64,000 nucleotides of DNA from 4572-13 sp964594065 (lineage in GTDB: Bacteria; Planctomycetota; Phycisphaerae; Sedimentisphaerales; Anaerohalosphaeraceae): the NCBI GenBank assembly GCA_964594065.1, contig CAZQKX010000002.1, forward strand, positions 60,811-124,810, written 5' to 3'. Below the pieces are notes generated by a model. That model did no database searches, had not been told where the DNA came from, and saw only the letters and a list, made by a program, of their open reading frames with translations. Positions 34,480-42,917 of this stretch are shown here, in pieces. The number at the start of each line of letters is the position of its first letter. The stretch's first letter is position 1. The translations under genes were made by a program, and so were the position numbers.

Positions 34480-35529
34480 GTGAGCAATAAGCAAAAGGTA
34501 TTATTTTTTCAGGGACTGAGATCCATTGCGTGTTTTGCTATTATGTTAGTTCATTTCATTTCAATTTTCAAACCCGGATCTTTAAAATACTGGACATCCG
34601 GGACATCGAGCATTTTTTTGGGAGCCTTTAAGGGAAAGGTTGCAGTTGCTTTATTCTGCGTCGTAGCGGGCTATTTCTCAGCTTCTAAAGTTTTTCAAAT
34701 GAAAAAAGACTTTCACTTTGGAAAATATATTTCCCGACGATACTTTCGATTCATGCCGCCGGTTTTATTGGTAAATATCTTTGTATATCTTGCTCACTTT
34801 TTGTATTCAAGTCTCGGCGCCGCCTATGGCCTTACTTCTCCTTATCAAAAAAAATTATTTTCTACAAGAGATATCATTCAAGACGCGCTGTTTTTTAATA
34901 GCCAGTATAATTCCCCGCTGTGGATTTTAAGAGACTTATTTATTGGTTCCATTCTTGTTGCGTTTCTGGCTTATTATTTTGCTGATAAAAAGAAGAGAAT
35001 TTATGGTTACATCATTTCAATGTTATTTTTGATTGCCTGTGGGCAGTATTGCTTGATGACCTGTGTCATTGGCTTAGTTTTACGTGATGCTGTCATCAGT
35101 GATCTCGTCATAATAAAGCATAAGGTTGTATTGTCTTTATCCTTCCTTGTTGCTTGGTTTATGTGTCAACTGCCGCCCAAAAGTTTTTTGTCTGTAAGTT
35201 GCTTCGTATGGTATGCTTTAGGCACTGCTCTGATGATAGCAGTTATTTTTAATGTAAAAGTAATACAGCGGATTCTCTCCTTGAGACCATTGGTATTTCT
35301 GGGTGATATCTCCTTCTCTATGTATCTTTGGCACATTCCCATTTACAAGGTAATTCCTCCAATCATGTTTTTGGTTTTTGAAACAAAAATAGCTGCTGAT
35401 TTGCTGTTGATCGTTGTTTTTCTGGTTTCAAATTTTTGTATTGTTGGATTATCTTGTTTGTCCAAAAAATATATTGAAAAACTATTACCAGAAACCTTTG
35501 GAAAACTGTGCAATCGTGTATTCAGTTAA
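34480..35529 (+). CDS. Acyltransferase 3 family membrane protein
   Basis: About 349 residues with ten predicted membrane helices. The opening FFQGLRSIACFAIMLVHF carries the R-x10-H pattern of acyltransferase-3 enzymes that O-acetylate lipopolysaccharide or capsule sugars. The RRYFRFMPPVLL and FSMYLWHIPIYKV segments also fit. The GTG at 34480 is preferred over 34474 because AGGCGG is five bases before it. The gene is strongly AT-rich and lies between the two copies of the 212-bp repeat, so it may have entered the locus together with that duplication. Confidence 0.85.
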   Translation: MSNKQKVLFFQGLRSIACFAIMLVHFISIFKPGSLKYWTSGTSSIFLGAFKGKVAVALFCVVAGYFSASKVFQMKKDFHFGKYISRRYFRFMPPVLLVNIFVYLAHFLYSSLGAAYGLTSPYQKKLFSTRDIIQDALFFNSQYNSPLWILRDLFIGSILVAFLAYYFADKKKRIYGYIISMLFLIACGQYCLMTCVIGLVLRDAVISDLVIIKHKVVLSLSFLVAWFMCQLPPKSFLSVSCFVWYALGTALMIAVIFNVKVIQRILSLRPLVFLGDISFSMYLWHIPIYKVIPPIMFLVFETKIAADLLLIVVFLVSNFCIVGLSCLSKKYIEKLLPETFGKLCNRVFS

Positions 35530-35630
35530 AAACTAGTGAGTGAAATAAAGGTGTTCGGAATGCTCCGGAGAAAAACAGCGGGCTTCTGTTTGACGGCCGA
35601 ACCGCGACGTTCTGAGACCCGGCGGATGAA

Positions 35631-35903
35631 TTGAGTATTTACAGTTGTCTGAAAAAGCGGCTTGGCCAGCGGGCCGAAACACGACAACTACTGATTAACA
35701 GTGTAGATAACAAAATCCTTCTCGGGGTCCCCTCGGGGATCGGCATCTCCTGGCTTAATCGGCCCGAAGATGTAAAGGTGATAAAATCCAAATATCTTCT
35801 CGTTGATGAAACTAATGCTGAGTTACTAAAGAACTGTGCTTATTTAAAGTATGATCGAGCAACCTCGGTCGGGGATTTATATATTAATCAGCGGTATGAA
35901 TAA
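35631..35903 (+). pseudogene. Probable C-terminal fragment of a larger membrane protein
   Basis: A 90-residue frame whose only possible start is TTG at 35631, without ribosome site, and with an in-frame TGA six codons before it. The text RLGQRAETRQLLINSVDNK, NRPEDVKVIKSKYLLVDETN and YDRATSVGDLYINQRYE reads like the soluble tail of a GtrII/GT-C type protein (compare the tail of the protein at 37542-39494). No family match is claimed. It is likely the stub of a gene deleted when the region was rearranged. Confidence 0.45.
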
Positions 35904-35938
35904 CGGCAGGTTTTCGATTTGAGTGACCGAAGAAATAT

Positions 35939-36150
35939 TTTTAAGGCCAATATTATGGAACAGATAAAACGTAAATTTATTGAAGCGTATCAGGAATGGG
36001 GAAGAACTTTTTGGATCTGTGTTGTTCTGAATTTGCTGGCGTTTTCGGGATATATTATTCATCTTACGTATGCCGTTGACGATTATGGGTCACTTTTTTC
36101 CAATGTCAGCCATATCGCACACGGCCGTTGGTTTGCCGGTTTCATTTATA
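35939..36150 (+). repeat. 212-bp direct repeat, copy 2
   Basis: Intact-gene copy of the repeat at 33901-34112; covers the start of the GtrII-like gene. Confidence 0.9.
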
Positions 36151-37499
36151 ACACATTGCTTCAAAAAAGTTATATGCCGACGTTATCGCCAATCATTGCT
36201 ATTGTCTGTTACACTCTGACAGGGATTGGGTTATGCAAATTTTGGGATGTCAGGGGGAAATTGAGATGGATGGTCGTCGCCCTGTGGAGCCTGCACCCTT
36301 ATCTTTTAGATGCATATAATTTCAGGATCGCAACGGTTAATCTCGCGATCGTATATCTGATCACGATTGTCGCTCTTTCACTGGTGCCAAAAGGAAAGAG
36401 GGCATTTGTTTTAGCGGTAGTGGTGTTTTACCTTGCACTTTCGATCTATCAGGTTGTTATCGGATTTGCAATTTCTGTGATTATGATACAGCTTTTATTA
36501 CAAAGCTATCGTAACAATTTTTCTTCTGAGTCATTGAAAGAAGGGGCAAAAACATTCTACAGCTATGTACTCATGCTTTTCTGTTCGCTTGTTGTGTATG
36601 CGGTTTTAACCAAGGCGATTTTGATGGCCTTTGATATTCAGGTCAATTCTCGGCTCCAGGCCGGATTTATCACCAGTTTCGACCAGTTGTTTGTGAAAAT
36701 ATGCTGGTTGATGACAATGCTGATACTTCGCCTGTCACCCATTAAAGAATTTGTTTTACCGGCAGTCGGCAAGTGGCTGATTTTTGTAATTATTGTCGCC
36801 GCGGTGATTTCCGTCTTCAAAAGGGGGGGCAAAAAACACAAGGCATTACCGGCGATTTTGTGGGTTTTTCTGATTCCAATCGGAGCGGTTTCTTTCATGA
36901 TTCCTTTAGCGAATTGGAATATACCATGGCGTATGTGTATGGGATTGGTTGTCTTTTTTGCGGGGATGTTTGCTTTGACACAGGAATCATGTTCGGCTGC
37001 TATTCGCAGAATCGCATTTATCGCAGGGGGTATTCTCATTGCTTATTTCATCTGCTCCAACAACACTATGATCTATAAACAGTCTCTGTGCAATCAACGA
37101 GACATGTTGATGGCAAACCGGATCGTTACGAAAATACAATCCTTAGACCAGTATCAGCCGGGTATGGAACTGGCGATTGTCGGGAGACTTGAAAAAGGTC
37201 CTCAATTTGATAATACGGAAAAGAAATCATGGGAATATGTCAGGAAGTTCGTTAAGTACCAAAGCGAGAAAAGGTATTCGATAACTCGTAGTGCTTTTGA
37301 GACAGATTTGAGTAAGTATTCTATTTTATTGAACTATATGCAAGTTGATTTTCAATCTTCAGACAAGGCGGGTATAGAGAAAGCTCGGCAATGGTCCATT
37401 GGGCGAAAATCCTGGCCGGACCCGTCATCGGTGTTTATTCAGGAGGATCTGGCTGTCGTGGTTCTCTCGCCGTATACCGATGAGCAGCGAGATATTTAA
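35955..37499 (+). CDS. GtrII-like polytopic glucosyltransferase-domain protein
   Basis: A 514-residue protein with about ten to eleven membrane helices and a soluble tail from about residue 385. The sequence TYAVDDYGSLFSNVSHIAHG followed by RWFAGFIYNTL matches the acidic outer loop and RW motif of GtrII-type O-antigen glucosyltransferases, which take the sugar from an undecaprenyl-phosphate donor. The GT2 at 29809 could be the matching donor synthase. The ATG at 35955 is preferred over an upstream TTG since AAGG precedes it at eight bases, as in the duplicated fragment. Confidence 0.78.
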   Translation: MEQIKRKFIEAYQEWGRTFWICVVLNLLAFSGYIIHLTYAVDDYGSLFSNVSHIAHGRWFAGFIYNTLLQKSYMPTLSPIIAIVCYTLTGIGLCKFWDVRGKLRWMVVALWSLHPYLLDAYNFRIATVNLAIVYLITIVALSLVPKGKRAFVLAVVVFYLALSIYQVVIGFAISVIMIQLLLQSYRNNFSSESLKEGAKTFYSYVLMLFCSLVVYAVLTKAILMAFDIQVNSRLQAGFITSFDQLFVKICWLMTMLILRLSPIKEFVLPAVGKWLIFVIIVAAVISVFKRGGKKHKALPAILWVFLIPIGAVSFMIPLANWNIPWRMCMGLVVFFAGMFALTQESCSAAIRRIAFIAGGILIAYFICSNNTMIYKQSLCNQRDMLMANRIVTKIQSLDQYQPGMELAIVGRLEKGPQFDNTEKKSWEYVRKFVKYQSEKRYSITRSAFETDLSKYSILLNYMQVDFQSSDKAGIEKARQWSIGRKSWPDPSSVFIQEDLAVVVLSPYTDEQRDI

Positions 37500-37541
37500 C
37501 ATTTTACGAAATGCAAAAAATGAGTCTACATTCGACAGCTG

Positions 37542-39494
37542 CTATTTTAGGTCACTCGGAGCAATAATACGGAAGCGGCCTTTTTCTGAAGTAAATATTT
37601 CCTTAAGATCCGGGCTGTCTGTAGAAATTGCAATGTTATCATCCCGCACGACGACTAAAAGCTGGTGTTGTGTAAGGTAAGCGATGACTTCCTCCTCGGT
37701 TAGGGATTGTTGGTGCCCAAAAATGTTTTGTACGATTTGCTGCCTTCGGGAAAATTCCTGCTCATCATAGCCATGCATTTCTTTGATGCGCGATACAGTC
37801 ATTTCGTAACCCGGTAGTTTTTGGCCATTATCAAATCCGACCCAAAGTGATCGCTGCGCGTAAACGGGAATTTTGGTTTCTTTATCCAGGAAAAAGGTGT
37901 TCATTGAGGAGTTCTTCCTGATCCATCTGTACATTGCATTTTCCTCGAGATCTCTGCTTTCCAGGCAGGTTCCATTCTCGTAATAGGGAGCGACATGATC
38001 GATATCAAAAATGTTTCGAGGGGACGATTCGAACTGCCATCGGCACAGTTTCAGTGACGGCAGAGCCAGAATGAAAAACAAACCCAATGCCAGCCATTTT
38101 GAGTAATATTTTATTCGACAAAAGGCAATTCCTCCAATAATTCCAAAAGGCAGCAGGCTCAATAACAGAAATTTATATTCAACGCGAGCAGGGAAGCTGG
38201 AAAGCAAATAACAGGCCATATTGGACAGAAATAAACTTACCAGAAGGCATAGGTTTCGGCGATTGAGATTGTCGGCCAGGTATTTTCTAAAAAAGATAAT
38301 AATGGAAAGTGACAGAGAAACCGGAACAAGAAAGTTGAGACTATTACGAAAAAAATTCGACAGATTGAAAAACTCAACTTCCCAAAAGCCTCCGGAGGAA
38401 GAGATTTGCCTGAAATAGGGCAAAACGGCTAATACTGATATAATGGTCAGAACGAATAATGTCACAAAAGTCCGGCCGAATGCCCGGAAATCTTCACTTT
38501 TATATTGAGTTAGCCAAAACAGGGCAATGACACCAACCCAGGCAAGAATGCCCGGCCCAAAAGCGGCATAAAAGAATAAACTGCCGGTTGTTCCCAGGAG
38601 AATGAGAAAGCTGGAAAAAACGCTTTTTTTCTTTTCAAAAAGCTTCATTGTGCCATAGACCATGAGAAGAAAAAAAACAAGGCCTAACGGAATACCGTTA
38701 TTGTTATGAAATTTGTTAAGAAGAGGAAAAGCTCGGGGCTCTCCGGTGTAAAATGGAAAGAAACCATGTATTTTTTGCATTGTACTGCTGGTAATAAGTG
38801 TCCCGCAGTAAATCGTAAAAACCGCGGAAAAGATGTTTATTTTTGGGTCATCGATCAACAGGCTCGAGATTTTGTACAAGAGCCACAGACAGCTTGCAAG
38901 TGACAAAACATTGATAATACCAAAAGAACTGAAGGGAGTTATGTTCAGTATTTTGGATAAAAAAGCAGCGGCCCAGGGATAACCCCATTGGTAGTGGAGA
39001 ACCTCATCTCCAAATAGAGGATCTAAGGGAGGGCAATTGCCATTCATGATTTGGTAGACAACTTCTGCCCTGAAGAACGTATGAATAGAAGTTACTTTCA
39101 TCTCAAAGTTATAGAGATACAAAAGAGCGGTCACCATGCAGCAGATAACGATAACCCACATCGGGTGCAGTTTTTTCTCAGAGAAAAAGAAGCGATACAG
39201 GAATATGAAACCTGAGACTGTAAATATAGCCAACAGTGACCAAAGCATAAACAGGTGAAGTGCAATATCCTTCTTGATGGCCAGATAATGTTCTAACGGA
39301 TATTCATGTTGAATGAGTTGATTGAAGAAGGGTAGTGAACGTTGTTCATAAATTGACCGGACGAAGTCATCCCCTGCCCAGGCAAATAAAATAAGGCAGG
39401 GGATCAGGACCAGGGAAATCGCAGAAAAACCGATCAGCAAAACCCGTTCAAGTCGGCTTAAGAGACTGTATTGATAAAGAAACAGTTTTTTCAT
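37542..39494 (-). CDS. Large polytopic membrane protein, GT-C glycosyltransferase-like
   Basis: A 650-residue protein with 11 to 12 predicted membrane helices and a soluble C-terminal part (about 510-650). The first outer loop contains AWAGDDFVRSIYEQRSL, an acidic pair after helix one as in GT-C enzymes. A later outer loop has FRAEVVYQIMNGNCPPLDPL. The tail resembles the small domains at the end of oligosaccharyl- and mannosyltransferases. It starts 17 bases after the stop of the secreted glycosidase gene on the same strand, so it may be co-transcribed with it. It is convergent with the GtrII-like gene. Confidence 0.72.
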   Translation of the reverse strand: MKKLFLYQYSLLSRLERVLLIGFSAISLVLIPCLILFAWAGDDFVRSIYEQRSLPFFNQLIQHEYPLEHYLAIKKDIALHLFMLWSLLAIFTVSGFIFLYRFFFSEKKLHPMWVIVICCMVTALLYLYNFEMKVTSIHTFFRAEVVYQIMNGNCPPLDPLFGDEVLHYQWGYPWAAAFLSKILNITPFSSFGIINVLSLASCLWLLYKISSLLIDDPKINIFSAVFTIYCGTLITSSTMQKIHGFFPFYTGEPRAFPLLNKFHNNNGIPLGLVFFLLMVYGTMKLFEKKKSVFSSFLILLGTTGSLFFYAAFGPGILAWVGVIALFWLTQYKSEDFRAFGRTFVTLFVLTIISVLAVLPYFRQISSSGGFWEVEFFNLSNFFRNSLNFLVPVSLSLSIIIFFRKYLADNLNRRNLCLLVSLFLSNMACYLLSSFPARVEYKFLLLSLLPFGIIGGIAFCRIKYYSKWLALGLFFILALPSLKLCRWQFESSPRNIFDIDHVAPYYENGTCLESRDLEENAMYRWIRKNSSMNTFFLDKETKIPVYAQRSLWVGFDNGQKLPGYEMTVSRIKEMHGYDEQEFSRRQQIVQNIFGHQQSLTEEEVIAYLTQHQLLVVVRDDNIAISTDSPDLKEIFTSEKGRFRIIAPSDLK

Positions 39495-39511
39495 GTATAT
39501 AAACGTAACGT

Positions 39512-42466
39512 TTATTTTGAAGAATTATTCATTTCTTTAGCAGTCATTTGTTTAACAGTCATCAGCCATTTATCAAACTCAAAACCGTCTTCACGCATTG
39601 AGAACTGGATCAAATGCGGCCCCGGCTTTTCGATATCGAGAAAGATCTTATAGGGTACGCCGCAATGAACCTTTTCTGTTCGCTGTTTACTTTCCCATCG
39701 CCAGGATTTCTTGCCTTCACACCATTGAAGGCGGGCTCCGGATTCGGGCCATGTTCCGTCAATACCAACGTGCAGGCCGTTATCTTCTGATCCGGTGGAG
39801 TATGCCCGAACCCAGACATAATAGCGTCCCGGAGTATTGATGACGACTGGATACGACAAGATCGCCATCTTTCCCGGTATATTGGAGAAATTCACTCCAC
39901 CGGTGAGTTTGTCGGCGTGTGTACGTCGTGTGTCGGGAAGATTTTCAATATAGGCGCCGCCGGAAGCATCAGCTGCATGGCTGGGATCGCCGTCAGGTTG
40001 AATACCGGGTACGCTTTCTGCGGTCGTAATATACCACTGTCGCAGGTCGGTCTTTTCCTGCCCCGCGAAATGCTCAGCCTCAACCTCCAGTAAGCCGTCA
40101 GTTTCTTTGAAAATTTGTCCCTTGTAGAGTGATTCAATGATCTTGCCTTGTGGCTTCGGCTTAGCGGCTGATACCGGTTCCAGTGTCAGATCGGTCCATC
40201 GCCCGCGGGAGTAACCAAAACTGTCACCCTCGGGCTTTTTCTTATTGGAGACAGAATTGAAGCGAACCTTTAAGGTGTCCCCTTTTTTCAGCTTGACATT
40301 CTGCCATGTTGTTGAAGATTTTGCGTAATCAGTTGTTGTGGGAGGATTGGTATATGTGCCGACAGATGTATCATTGACAAGCAGTTCATAAGCAGATTCG
40401 CCATCGGTTTCAGTGAGAGTGTTCAGGGTGATATTATAGGTTTCCGTTGGGCCGTTGAAAGCCGTTTTGGCGGTTGCAAAGACGTCCTTATGCTGGGCGG
40501 CATTGACGGCCAGCGCCTTGTGGTTCATGTCTTTATAAGCCTGGTTACTGACATCTGTGAAATCCTGAACAGCACGCAGTCTGATACCAGTATAAGAATC
40601 TGTGTCGGCAGCAGCTTTCGGAGCTTTTGGCGCAGGCTTTGGCTTTTCAGATTGAGTGACTTTACCCCCATCTTTGGAGCGGATTACCAAGAGCCAGTCT
40701 TTGTTATCCGGGGCCGTAAAAGTAAATTTTTTCGGGCCGGCAATTGCCTTTTTATTGAGTAGTGCATCAGCGCCTTCGCCGGTGCGGGGATTGAAATATC
40801 CATATTCAAATTTTCCGTCGGACAAATCAAGCTTTAATGGGCCCCCTTGCTTTTGATAGATCAGATAAATCTGCCCATCTTTGATAAAGCAGTAATCATT
40901 CTTCTGCCAGGTTAGATCATCTTTACATTGCATCTGCCAGAATGGGATATCCTGCTGGTCGAAGAACTGCAGAGCGTAGCGGCATTGGTCCCAGAAATCA
41001 TCACGGCTGCGGAAATCCTGACAGGTCAGGTCGCTGTGGTCGTGCTGGTATCCAAAGTAATATTCACATCCCCAACCACCGGCCATCAGGTTTCCCCAGA
41101 GGGCATTCATGCGGCCGTCATTATGAGTCGGGTCGTCTTTATCCGGTACCAGCGAGTGTCCCGCATCACCGGGTTCGTCACAGGCGATAGCCCAGAGCTT
41201 GCCGGCTTTGACCGATTCATTAATGAGACGAAGGGTTTGGCTATGAACCCGACTGAAATCCGTTTTATTGGTCTGAAGCGAGATGCCGGTAATTTTCGAC
41301 TGATCGCCGGAAAGATCATCGAACCACCGGCCGTTATGAATGACAATATGGTGACGATAGGGATCGTGATCCCAGAAGTACTGAGCCATCGCGCGGCGCT
41401 GGGCAGTGGATTGCTCTTTCTTTTTGTGATTGGGTCCCCAACTGCCGTTTTCTTCGCCAAGATTCCAGTTTAGGGCCAGGTGATGTCCGAATCGCGCAAT
41501 AAGCTGGCGATAGTAAAGTTTACGCTCGACGCCGACTTCACCATTGTCGTGCCATGTTTCGTTTTCGGATTCCTGTGTCTTAAAGTGAAGAAACAGGCCC
41601 AGACTTTGGCCGTGTTCAAAGACGATTCCCCACTGGTCCAGCCGCGATACATCAAACCGGAACTTTTCAGTATAACTGGTATATGGAAATACATTGCGGT
41701 CGTCGCCTTCGATGTTGAATGTCAAAAAAGAGAATGCGTTCAGGCCTTCAGAAGCCAGATAGTTCAGTGCGCCGATCAAGCCCTTTCCCTTGCCTTTTTG
41801 CCAGGTTGGATCGCCTTTTTTCCAATCCTTCACATGGGCATCCCATGTCTTGATAAAATTATCTTTATGACCATCTGTCTTAAAATCCCCATCAAAATCT
41901 GCATAGGCTAGCAGGTTCTCCGGCGCATCGGTTCCCTCTTTAAGAAAATATTCTTTTGTCTCCGCAAATTGCAGATAGTGACCTCCGACATAATTCAATC
42001 GACCCCGTGCGCGAAAGTCCGGAGCCTTCTTATTACTTTTCCTGATATTGAACGTACCCTTTTTGCCGTCCATGTATCCAGCCGATTCGCCGGCTTTGGC
42101 ATCATCACTGACTGCGATCTTATCACCTTTGCGGAATGATGCTGTCCACTTCCATTTTCCGGTTTGGTCGGGCGAAAAATGAACACGCCATTTATTACCT
42201 GCCTCAGCACCGGTATCGGCAGCTTTGCCATCGGCAGCATAGTACCCCGGCACAAGATATGTCTTGCCGGTTTTAGTATGTGTGAAAGTAACGTTAAGCC
42301 GGTAGTCAGTAAACGGATTCGGCGTTGCGGCTTCGCTGGTTTTCGGTCCATTAAAAGTCAGAGTAACAGCGTGCCATTGTTTGCGTTCTCCCGTGATTTT
42401 GGCTGCTGAGGCCGACATGGAAATTATTATTGTCATTGCTAAGAATACAAATGTTTTGTGTTTCAT
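39512..42466 (-). CDS. Secreted multidomain glycoside hydrolase with DUF5060 head
   Basis: A 984-residue protein with a signal peptide (residues 1-22). The order is as follows. A DUF5060 beta-sandwich (about 25-145; WHAVTLTFNGP, NPFTDYRLNVTFTH) comes first. A (beta/alpha)8-like catalytic part (about 150-520) follows, with LNWNLGEENGSWGP as probable acid/base site and IACDEPGDAGHS as second acidic candidate. Next is a collagen-binding-like sandwich (about 530-600) and then a proline/alanine linker (KPKPAPKAPKA). A galactose-binding-like domain spans about 640-775. A CBM-like end (about 790-970) starts EVEAEHFAGQEK. It likely degrades a complex polysaccharide; the GH family is not certain. Confidence 0.85.
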   Translation of the reverse strand: MKHKTFVFLAMTIIISMSASAAKITGERKQWHAVTLTFNGPKTSEAATPNPFTDYRLNVTFTHTKTGKTYLVPGYYAADGKAADTGAEAGNKWRVHFSPDQTGKWKWTASFRKGDKIAVSDDAKAGESAGYMDGKKGTFNIRKSNKKAPDFRARGRLNYVGGHYLQFAETKEYFLKEGTDAPENLLAYADFDGDFKTDGHKDNFIKTWDAHVKDWKKGDPTWQKGKGKGLIGALNYLASEGLNAFSFLTFNIEGDDRNVFPYTSYTEKFRFDVSRLDQWGIVFEHGQSLGLFLHFKTQESENETWHDNGEVGVERKLYYRQLIARFGHHLALNWNLGEENGSWGPNHKKKEQSTAQRRAMAQYFWDHDPYRHHIVIHNGRWFDDLSGDQSKITGISLQTNKTDFSRVHSQTLRLINESVKAGKLWAIACDEPGDAGHSLVPDKDDPTHNDGRMNALWGNLMAGGWGCEYYFGYQHDHSDLTCQDFRSRDDFWDQCRYALQFFDQQDIPFWQMQCKDDLTWQKNDYCFIKDGQIYLIYQKQGGPLKLDLSDGKFEYGYFNPRTGEGADALLNKKAIAGPKKFTFTAPDNKDWLLVIRSKDGGKVTQSEKPKPAPKAPKAAADTDSYTGIRLRAVQDFTDVSNQAYKDMNHKALAVNAAQHKDVFATAKTAFNGPTETYNITLNTLTETDGESAYELLVNDTSVGTYTNPPTTTDYAKSSTTWQNVKLKKGDTLKVRFNSVSNKKKPEGDSFGYSRGRWTDLTLEPVSAAKPKPQGKIIESLYKGQIFKETDGLLEVEAEHFAGQEKTDLRQWYITTAESVPGIQPDGDPSHAADASGGAYIENLPDTRRTHADKLTGGVNFSNIPGKMAILSYPVVINTPGRYYVWVRAYSTGSEDNGLHVGIDGTWPESGARLQWCEGKKSWRWESKQRTEKVHCGVPYKIFLDIEKPGPHLIQFSMREDGFEFDKWLMTVKQMTAKEMNNSSK

Positions 42467-42615
42467 AATGCCTCCTGAAAAAGTATATTTTATCTGACAA
42501 TTTCAATTTAAACGGTTAAAAAACACGATTCAATCCTTTTGGCACAAGCGTTCTCATCCTTTTTGCTTTCCCCCATTGGGTTTTCCAAATCAGAATAGCA
42601 AAACTTTTTAATAAA

Positions 42616-42661
42616 CATCCACGGGCCCTATACTATCAAATTCAAAAATATTTGCACGGAT
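42616..42661 (-). promoter_or_regulatory. Conserved upstream element shared with 14116-14161 (copy 2)
   Basis: On the minus strand the order is AATCCGTGCAAA, seven bases, GAATTTGATAGTATAG, five bases, GTGGAT, identical in blocks and gaps to copy 1. Here it stands about 150 bases before the start codon of the DUF5060-type glycosidase; nothing else was recognised in that leader. Confidence 0.7.
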
Positions 42662-42744
42662 TAATTTGATGAATTTAGATTTTTATGGCCTTAAAATGTA
42701 CAGAATAATGCCGGTTTTTTGATGTAAATGCGTCCTTTATGAAC

Positions 42745-42750
42745 TATAAT
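42745..42750 (+). promoter_or_regulatory. -10 box of the RNase P RNA-like element
   Basis: TATAAT, exactly seven bases before the GAGTGGG start of the element, the same distance as at the full RNase P RNA gene (46008-46013). No clear -35 hexamer. Confidence 0.6.
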
Positions 42751-42757
42751 GTAAATT

Positions 42758-42898
42758 GAGTGGGTTGGACGGTCGCCGGATTGAAAGACATCCATCAGAA
42801 AAGTCTGAGCGAAGTGGGGGGCAGAAAGAATTTCGCCGATCACATTGAATTGAAAAGATAATAAAAAAAGCCGGTTTTCAGGCCGGCTTTGTGTTTTT
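42758..42898 (+). ncRNA. Shortened RNase P RNA-like element (possible small RNA or pseudogene)
   Basis: The first 36 bases match the 5' end of the RNase P RNA gene with one difference (GAGTGGGTTGGACGGTCGCC, then GGATTGAAAGACATCC). The next block (AGAAAAGTCTGAGC) is a weaker match to the GGAAAGTCCGAGC core. A last block, AGAA-----CGCCGAT, corresponds to the conserved AGAACAGTCCGCCGAT. The cruciform and the whole 3' half are missing, including the strand that closes helix P1, so it cannot be an active ribozyme. With its own -10 box and a terminator at 42867-42890 it could give a transcript of about 140 nt. Confidence 0.6.
42862..42898. terminator. Bidirectional rho-independent terminator
   Basis: AAAGCCGG (42867-42874) pairs with CCGGCTTT (42883-42890) around an 8-base loop. 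A run of A on the left and GTGTTTTT on the right let it work in both directions: for the minus-strand gene ending at 42918 and for a plus-strand RNA starting near 42758. Confidence 0.85.
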
Positions 42899-42917
42899 AC
42901 ATCATTTTTAAAGATGG

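Noticed and set aside
40928..41473. 181-codon plus-strand frame inside the DUF5060-type glycosidase
   Set aside because: Antisense to a continuous, motif-bearing enzyme domain.
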